Positions 59,565 through 64,000 of a DNA stretch of 64,000 nucleotides are shown here, piece by piece. Origin of the DNA: Methylopila jiangsuensis (GTDB lineage: Bacteria; Pseudomonadota; Alphaproteobacteria; Rhizobiales; Methylopilaceae); assembly GCF_027922305.1 (NCBI RefSeq), contig NZ_BSFK01000005.1, positions 806,001-870,000 on the forward strand, read 5' to 3'. Positions within the stretch are counted from its first letter, which is position 1, and every line of letters starts with the position of its first letter. A program made the translations under genes and the position numbers. The notes below the pieces were generated by a model. The model saw only the letters and a program-made list of their open reading frames with translations, was not told the origin of the DNA and searched no databases.

Positions 59565-60980
59565 TCAGGCCCGGCCGATGACGGTCAGCCCGCCCATATA
59601 GGGCTGCAGCGCGGCGGGAACGGCGATGGAGCCGTCGTCCTGCTGGTAGTTTTCGAGCACGGCGACCAGCGCGCGCCCGACCGCGACGCCGGAGCCGTTC
59701 AGCGTGTGCACGAAGCGCGGCCCCTTGGCGTCGGCCGGGCGGTAGCGCGCGTTCATGCGCCGGGCCTGGAAGTCGCCGCAGACCGAGCAGCTCGAAATCT
59801 CACGATAGGCGTTCTGCGCCGGCAGCCAGACCTCGATGTCGTAGGTCTTCTGGGACGAGAAGCCCATGTCGCCGGTGCAGAGCGTGATGGTGCGGAACGG
59901 CAGCTCCAGCCGCTTCAGAACCTCTTCGGCGCAACCGAGCATGCGCTCGTGCTCCTCGAGGCTCTTCTCCGGCGTGGTGACGGAGACCAGCTCCACCTTG
60001 GTGAACTGGTGCTGGCGGATCAGACCGCGGGTGTCGCGGCCCGCGGCGCCGGCCTCCGCGCGGAAGCAGGGCGTGCCGGCGGTGACGCGCAGCGGCAGCT
60101 CGTCCTCGCCCAGAATCTGCTCGCGCACGAGATTGGTCAGCGAGACTTCCGCCGTCGGGATGAGCCAAAGGCGGTCCACGCCTCCCACCGAAGAAATAAC
60201 TGCCCTTTCTGAAAGGTATCGATTTTCTTGCGTGTCGTCTAAGCCGTGCGCAGCCCGATACTGGGCACCTGCAATTTTGACGGCTTCGTAGAATTCTTCA
60301 TTTGAAAAGCCCCGACCAGTTTGAAACTGATCGTCTTTAAACTTCGGCAGTTGCGCGGTGCCGAACATGGCCTCGTCGCGCACCAGCAGCGGCGGGGCGA
60401 TTTCGGTGTAGCCGTGCTCGGTGGTGTGCAGGTCCAGCATGAAGCTGGCGAGCGCCCGCTCCAGCCGCGCCACCTGGCCCTTCAGCACCGCGAAGCGCGC
60501 GCCGGACATGCGGGCGGCGGCCTCGAAGTCGATCAGGCCCAGCGCCTCGCCCAGCTCGTAATGGGCCTTGGCGTCGTGGATCGCCCGCGGCTCCCCCACC
60601 ACGTGGAGCTCCACGTTGGCGGTCTCGTCGGGGCCGTCCGGGACGGCGTCGAGCGGGATGTTGGGGATCTCGGACAGCGCCGCCTGCAGCTCCTGCTCGA
60701 TGGCGGTCTGCTCGGCCTCCGCCGCCGGCGCGTCCTGCTTGAGCTGCGCCACCTCGGCGATCAGCGCGGCCGCGCGGGCCTCGTCCTTGGCGGCCTTGGC
60801 CTGGCCGACCTCCTTGGAGGCGGCGTTGCGGCGCTCCTGCAGCGCCTGCAGCCGGCCGATGACCTCCCGGCGCCGCTCGTCGATGGCGATCAGCCGCGCG
60901 CTCTGGGGCGTCAGCCCGCGGCGGGCGAGGCCGCGGTCGAACAGGTCGGGATTGTCCCGGATCAGCCGAATGTCGTGCAT
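59565..60980 (-). CDS. serS: Seryl-tRNA synthetase with an extra insert
   Basis: A 471-residue class II synthetase. The coiled-coil tRNA-binding arm spans about residues 30-105. Catalytic blocks are present: [15 protein letters not shown] (the TAE serine loop), [22 protein letters not shown] (motif 2) and [22 protein letters not shown] (motif 3). Usual length is about 425-430. The excess lies between LPKF (211-214) and LIPTAEV (273-279), where 58 residues replace the roughly 20 of E. coli SerS. This insert has atypical base composition (see separate entry). The catalytic core appears intact, so the gene is likely functional. Confidence 0.96.
   Translation of the reverse strand: MHDIRLIRDNPDLFDRGLARRGLTPQSARLIAIDERRREVIGRLQALQERRNAASKEVGQAKAAKDEARAAALIAEVAQLKQDAPAAEAEQTAIEQELQAALSEIPNIPLDAVPDGPDETANVELHVVGEPRAIHDAKAHYELGEALGLIDFEAAARMSGARFAVLKGQVARLERALASFMLDLHTTEHGYTEIAPPLLVRDEAMFGTAQLPKFKDDQFQTGRGFSNEEFYEAVKIAGAQYRAAHGLDDTQENRYLSERAVISSVGGVDRLWLIPTAEVSLTNLVREQILGEDELPLRVTAGTPCFRAEAGAAGRDTRGLIRQHQFTKVELVSVTTPEKSLEEHERMLGCAEEVLKRLELPFRTITLCTGDMGFSSQKTYDIEVWLPAQNAYREISSCSVCGDFQARRMNARYRPADAKGPRFVHTLNGSGVAVGRALVAVLENYQQDDGSIAVPAALQPYMGGLTVIGRA
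60187..60350. other. Low-GC in-frame island inside serS
   Basis: Counting by hand, 60181-60360 is 89 of 180 G+C (about 49%), while flanking serS is clearly much richer. It encodes about residues 211-264, with codons otherwise scarce here such as TTA, ATT, AAA and AGG. Small palindromes lie inside (CCTTTC-T-GAAAGG at 60204-60216; CAGTTT-G-AAACTG at 60317-60329). Seven-base inverted repeats AACTGCC (60198-60204) and GGCAGTT (60346-60352) sit near its ends. The reading frame is kept. It could be a protein-coding palindromic element, a recombination patch or a foreign insert. Confidence 0.75.
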
Positions 60981-61034
60981 GAGGAACCGTCCGGAAATTC
61001 TTGATGAAACGTCAGAAAATGCACGGACGCGAGA

Positions 61035-61826
61035 TCAGGTCTCAGTTTCCTTCTCCGCCTCCGCCGTGGCGCGCTTCTTCTCGATCATGCGCACCACCAC
61101 GATGGACGCCTCGTACAAAAGGATCGTGGGCACGGCAAGAGCGACCTGGCTGATGACGTCCGGCGGCGTCAGCACGGCCGCCACCGCGAACACCACCACG
61201 ATGGCGTAGCGCCGCTTGTCCGCCAGCCACTTGGCGTCGATGAAGCCCGCGCGCGCCAGCAGCGTCAGGATCACCGGCGTCTGGAAGCAGATGCCGAAGG
61301 CGAAGATCAGCGTCATGATGAGCGAGAGATACTCGCTGGTACGGGCGATCAGCTCGATCGAGGCCTTGCCGTCGCCGCCCGCCTGCTGCATCGACAGGAA
61401 GAAGCGCATGGCGAGCGGCATGGCCGCGAAATAGACGAAGGCCGCGCCCATCAGGAACAGGATCGGCGTGGCGATCAGGTAGGGCAGGAACGCCGAGCGC
61501 TCGTTCCTGTAGAGCCCCGGCGCCACGAACATGTAGATCTGGTTCGCCACGATCGGGAACGAGATGAAGCCCGCGCCGAACATGGCGAGCTTGATCTGGG
61601 TGATGAAATACTCCTGCGGCGCCGTGTACTGCAGCCGGATCGCCTCCGCCGAGCCGGCGGCGATCTCGTAGGGCACGAGCAGGATGTTGAAGATGTGCCC
61701 CGCCACCGAGAAGCACAGCGCGAAGGCGACCGCGAAGGCGAGGATCGACTTGATCAGCCGCGAGCGCAGCTCGATCAGGTGCTCGATGAGCGGCGCCTTG
61801 GTGCTGTCGATGTCTTGCTGAGTCAC
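61035..61826 (-). CDS. tatC: Twin-arginine translocase subunit TatC
   Basis: A 263-residue protein with six transmembrane helices and the Tat signal-recognition surface: APLIEHLIELRSRLIKSIL at the N-terminus, with YEIAAGSAEAIRLQYTAPQE, and the conserved FGICFQTPVILTLLA in the fourth helix. It overlaps tatB by four bases. With TatA and TatB it exports the folded twin-arginine proteins of this genome, such as the ssuA and MBL-fold products. Confidence 0.97.
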   Translation of the reverse strand: MTQQDIDSTKAPLIEHLIELRSRLIKSILAFAVAFALCFSVAGHIFNILLVPYEIAAGSAEAIRLQYTAPQEYFITQIKLAMFGAGFISFPIVANQIYMFVAPGLYRNERSAFLPYLIATPILFLMGAAFVYFAAMPLAMRFFLSMQQAGGDGKASIELIARTSEYLSLIMTLIFAFGICFQTPVILTLLARAGFIDAKWLADKRRYAIVVVFAVAAVLTPPDVISQVALAVPTILLYEASIVVVRMIEKKRATAEAEKETET

Positions 61827-62332
61827 GATGCGGCGCCCGGCTTGTCGGAAGCGGTGGAGGCGGCGGGAGACGCGGAGCCGGGCGCGGCTTCGGCCGGCGC
61901 GGGAACGGCCGGCGCGGCGTCCGCCGAGACGTTCTCCGGTCCCGCTTCAGGCGCGGGAGGCGCGAGCGCGGAGGGAACGCCCTCCTCCGCCGGCGCGGCC
62001 GCAGGGCCGTCGCCCGCCAGCGCCGAAGGGGCGCTGTCGGCGGGTTTGCCGTCGATGGCCTTGCGCAGCTCGTCGCGCGCCAGGGCCATGGGATCGCCGC
62101 CCATGGCCTTGGAGGCCACGTCCTTGAGGCCCGAGACCTCCTTGCGCAGTTCGTCGAGCTCCGCCTCGCGCATGGCGTCGTTGAACTGGGTCTGGAACTC
62201 GCCGGCCATGCGCCGCACGGTGGCGACCATGCGGCCCACGTTGCGCAGCAGGCCGGGCAGGTCCCGCGGGCCGACGACGACCAGCGCCACCACGGCGACG
62301 ATCAGGAATTCGGACCAGGCGATATCGAACAT
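61823..62332 (-). CDS. tatB: Twin-arginine translocase subunit TatB
   Basis: A 169-residue TatB: MFDIAWSEFLIVAVVALVVVGPRDLP (transmembrane helix and the conserved GPxxLP hinge), an amphipathic helix to about 70, then a Pro/Ala-rich tail. The true start is ATG 62332, the standard MFDI; the track-long version starts at a TTG with no family support. It lies 72 bases after tatA. Confidence 0.95.
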   Translation of the reverse strand: MFDIAWSEFLIVAVVALVVVGPRDLPGLLRNVGRMVATVRRMAGEFQTQFNDAMREAELDELRKEVSGLKDVASKAMGGDPMALARDELRKAIDGKPADSAPSALAGDGPAAAPAEEGVPSALAPPAPEAGPENVSADAAPAVPAPAEAAPGSASPAASTASDKPGAAS

Positions 62333-62404
62333 GGACGCACGTCCCTGCAAAGGCGCGGGCGCTCGCCGCGCCGCGCCCGAAGCGCCGCGGACGGCGCCGG
62401 TCGC

Positions 62405-62644
62405 TTAGGACTTGTGAACGTCGTTCGCGCCCACGCCGGTGCGCGCCTGCGCGTCCTGGCGGTGCTCGATGGTCTGGCCGCCGCGGTTCTGCGACATGCC
62501 CTCGGCCACGTCGTCGTCCTCGGCCAGACCCTTCTTGAAGCTCTTGATGCCCTTGGCCATGTCGCCCATCAGCTCCGAGATCTTGCCGCGGCCGAACAGC
62601 AGCAGGACGAGCACGGCGACGACCAACCAGTGCGTGAGGCTCAT
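62405..62644 (-). CDS. tatA: Twin-arginine translocase subunit TatA
   Basis: A 79-residue pore-forming subunit: the N-terminal helix [19 protein letters not shown] with its FGRGKI hinge, amphipathic helix [14 protein letters not shown] and an acidic tail. Length and motifs are typical. It is followed by tatB and preceded by an ABC ATPase gene 76 bases upstream rather than directly by scpB. Confidence 0.96.
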   Translation of the reverse strand: MSLTHWLVVAVLVLLLFGRGKISELMGDMAKGIKSFKKGLAEDDDVAEGMSQNRGGQTIEHRQDAQARTGVGANDVHKS

Positions 62645-62720
62645 GGACGCTTATCCTCGATCGAACGGGCGAAGGCGGCGCCCGTCGCGACCGCCACGGC
62701 TTCGCCGCTTGGTCCGGAAC

Positions 62721-63806
62721 CTAGGTCTCGCGCGCGGCGAACACAAGACTTTCGGTCGGGTCCAGCGTCACGCGGACGTCAGAATCGGGCGCCGGCGCCA
62801 CGCCGGGACGCAGCCGCGCCCGCAAAGGCTGACTTAGACCTTCGACGGAGAGCTCCACGCGCTCGGCGCCGCCCACGAAGCGGCGAGACAGCGCCCGCCC
62901 GGCGGCGCCTTCGCCCGTGGGCGCGATTCGCACGCCCTCGGGACGCAGCGCCACGATCGCCGGCCCGTCCGGGAGGGCCGGCGCCGGCACGCGCCCCAGC
63001 GCGCAGAGCGCCTGCCCGTCCCGCACCTCCGCCTCCAGTTCGTTCAGCTCGGAAAAGAAGCGGGCGGCGTAGAGGGTGTCCGGGGCGCGGTAGAGCGTTT
63101 CCGGCGCCGCGCGCTGGATGACCCGCCCGCGCCGCAGCAGCACGATCTCGTCGGCGACCAGCATGGCCTCCTCCGGGTCGTGGGTCACGATCACGGCGGT
63201 GGCGCCCACGTCCTTTAGGATGGCCAGAGCGTCGTCGCGCACCCGGTCGCGCAGGCGGCGGTCCAGCCCGGAGAACGGCTCGTCCATCAGCAGCGCGCCG
63301 GGCCGGGGCGCGACGGCGCGGGCGAGCGCGGCGCGCTGCTGCTCGCCGCCGGAGAGTTCGCCCGGCAGCCGGTCCGCATAGGCGCCGAGGCCGACGCGCC
63401 TAAGCTCCGCGCGGGCGATCGCCTCCGCCTCCTTCCGCGGCAGGCCCTTGAGGCCGAAGGCGACGTTGCGCAGCAGGGTCATGTGCGGGAACAGCGCGAA
63501 ATCCTGGAACATCAGCCCCACGCCGCGCTTTTCCGGCGCCACGAAGACGCCCGGTCCGGCGACGGTCCGCCCGCCGAGCCGGACCTCGCCGCGGGACGGC
63601 CGCTCCACCCCCGCCGCGACGCGCAAGATGGTGGTCTTGCCCGAGCCGGATTCGCCCAGCAGCGCCGTCACCCCGCCGGCCGGAACCTCGAACGAGACGT
63701 CCTGAACCGCGAGCGCCTCGCCATGGGACAGCCAGACGCCGTCGAACGCGAGGGACAGCGCGCGCGCAGGCTCCGCCGAGGGCGCGTCGTTCCGGCGCAG
63801 CGTCAT
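62721..63806 (-). CDS. ABC transporter ATP-binding protein (FbpC/PotA-like)
   Basis: A 361-residue ATPase. Walker A GESGSGKTT is near residue 52, the signature LSGGEQQRAALARAV near 150, Walker B ALLMDEPFSGLD near 170, VTHDPEEAM near 208, and a TOBE-like domain from about 285. MFQDFALFPHMTLLRNVAFGL is the FbpC/CysA/PotA pattern, so the likely role is import of ferric iron, thiosulfate/sulfate or polyamine. No permease or binding protein is near. It starts four bases inside scpB (ATGA overlap). Confidence 0.9.
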   Translation of the reverse strand: MTLRRNDAPSAEPARALSLAFDGVWLSHGEALAVQDVSFEVPAGGVTALLGESGSGKTTILRVAAGVERPSRGEVRLGGRTVAGPGVFVAPEKRGVGLMFQDFALFPHMTLLRNVAFGLKGLPRKEAEAIARAELRRVGLGAYADRLPGELSGGEQQRAALARAVAPRPGALLMDEPFSGLDRRLRDRVRDDALAILKDVGATAVIVTHDPEEAMLVADEIVLLRRGRVIQRAAPETLYRAPDTLYAARFFSELNELEAEVRDGQALCALGRVPAPALPDGPAIVALRPEGVRIAPTGEGAAGRALSRRFVGGAERVELSVEGLSQPLRARLRPGVAPAPDSDVRVTLDPTESLVFAARET

Positions 63807-64000
63807 GGCGCGGCGTCTCCATCGTCGTCGGGGGACAGCGCCTCGAACGGATCGCCCTCCCCGAGCGGCTCCTCGTCGGGCGCCAGCGCGCCGTCGTCCC
63901 GCGGCGCCGGCAGGTCGAGCCCCGGCGGAAGCCGTCCGTCCAGCAGCCCGGCGCCTTTCAGCTCCTCCAGCCCCGGAAGGTCGGAGACGCTCTCCAGCGC
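63803..64000 (-). CDS. scpB: Segregation and condensation protein B, 3' end (partial)
   Basis: The gene enters from the right edge; only the C-terminal 65 residues are present. The segment LPGLEELKGAGLLDGRLPPG is the typical ScpB C-terminal block, followed by an acidic tail. ScpB is the kleisin-associated subunit of the SMC-ScpAB chromosome-condensing complex. It normally precedes tatA in this order of bacteria. Its stop overlaps the ABC ATPase start. Confidence 0.85.
   Translation of the reverse strand, partial: ALESVSDLPGLEELKGAGLLDGRLPPGLDLPAPRDDGALAPDEEPLGEGDPFEALSPDDDGDAAP

Overview
The window is a continuous stretch of high-GC chromosome from an alphaproteobacterium, most likely of the order Hyphomicrobiales (Rhizobiales). 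The evidence is the order scpB-(ABC ATPase)-tatA-tatB-tatC-serS-surE-pcm, the tpiA|ppiD-trpE neighbourhood, the DUF2852 protein, and the pairing of a PlcP-like metallophosphoesterase with a diacylglycerol glycosyltransferase. A formaldehyde-activating-enzyme (Fae) homologue at 2.6-3.1 kb hints at a methylotroph or a relative of one, which is an inference. I saw no rRNA, tRNA, CRISPR array, prophage or insertion sequence. The window is almost entirely coding, with no gene-free stretch over 300 bases.

Region by region. 0.1-2.4 kb: cstA and its small partner. 2.6-4.5 kb: Fae-like gene and an AmpG-type transporter, both on the minus strand. 4.75-11.5 kb: a seven-gene plus-strand sulfonate operon (ssuA1-ssuC-ssuB-flavin reductase-ssuA2-ssuD-FAD protein) for taking up sulfonates and desulfonating them with reduced FMN. 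11.5-16.6 kb: a PAS-GGDEF-EAL c-di-GMP enzyme, an exported metallo-beta-lactamase-fold protein, NAD kinase, a CheY-like regulator and an Hpt protein. 16.8-22.3 kb: secG and tpiA facing ppiD and trpE, then a glycine-zipper lipoprotein. 22.4-27.4 kb: a CSS-EAL phosphodiesterase, malic enzyme maeB and a glycosyltransferase.

27.5-33.9 kb: a large unknown envelope protein, then a four-gene Mla/MCE lipid transport operon (STAS-permease, ATPase, MCE protein, lipoprotein). 33.9-37.7 kb: dgcN and dgcA (D-glutamate catabolism), an unknown protein and an XRE-cupin regulator. 37.8-42.7 kb: a secreted RTX protein, a FadL porin, an SDR-fold protein lacking the usual Tyr/Lys, and a DUF2852 protein. 42.9-44.8 kb: plcP-agt, a phospholipid-to-glycolipid remodelling pair. 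44.8-48.5 kb: thiD, an EamA transporter, a PAP2 phosphatase and a lytic transglycosylase. 48.7-51.5 kb: two tandem paralogues of an alpha/beta-hydrolase fused to a helical repeat tail. 51.7-58.1 kb: an unknown lipoprotein, a PccB-type carboxylase, a glycosyltransferase, and a LysR/pirin/isochorismatase group. 58.1-64 kb: pcm, surE, serS, tatCBA, an FbpC-like ABC ATPase and the 3' end of scpB, all on the minus strand.

The most unusual signals are: (1) a roughly 165-base, roughly 49% GC island inside otherwise GC-rich serS, coding for about 40 extra residues just before the TAE loop; (2) the tandem hydrolase-repeat paralogues; (3) a Fae paralogue with glutamate where the proposed catalytic histidine should be; (4) a 19-residue internal repeat in the MCE protein; and (5) an ABC ATPase wedged between scpB and tatA.
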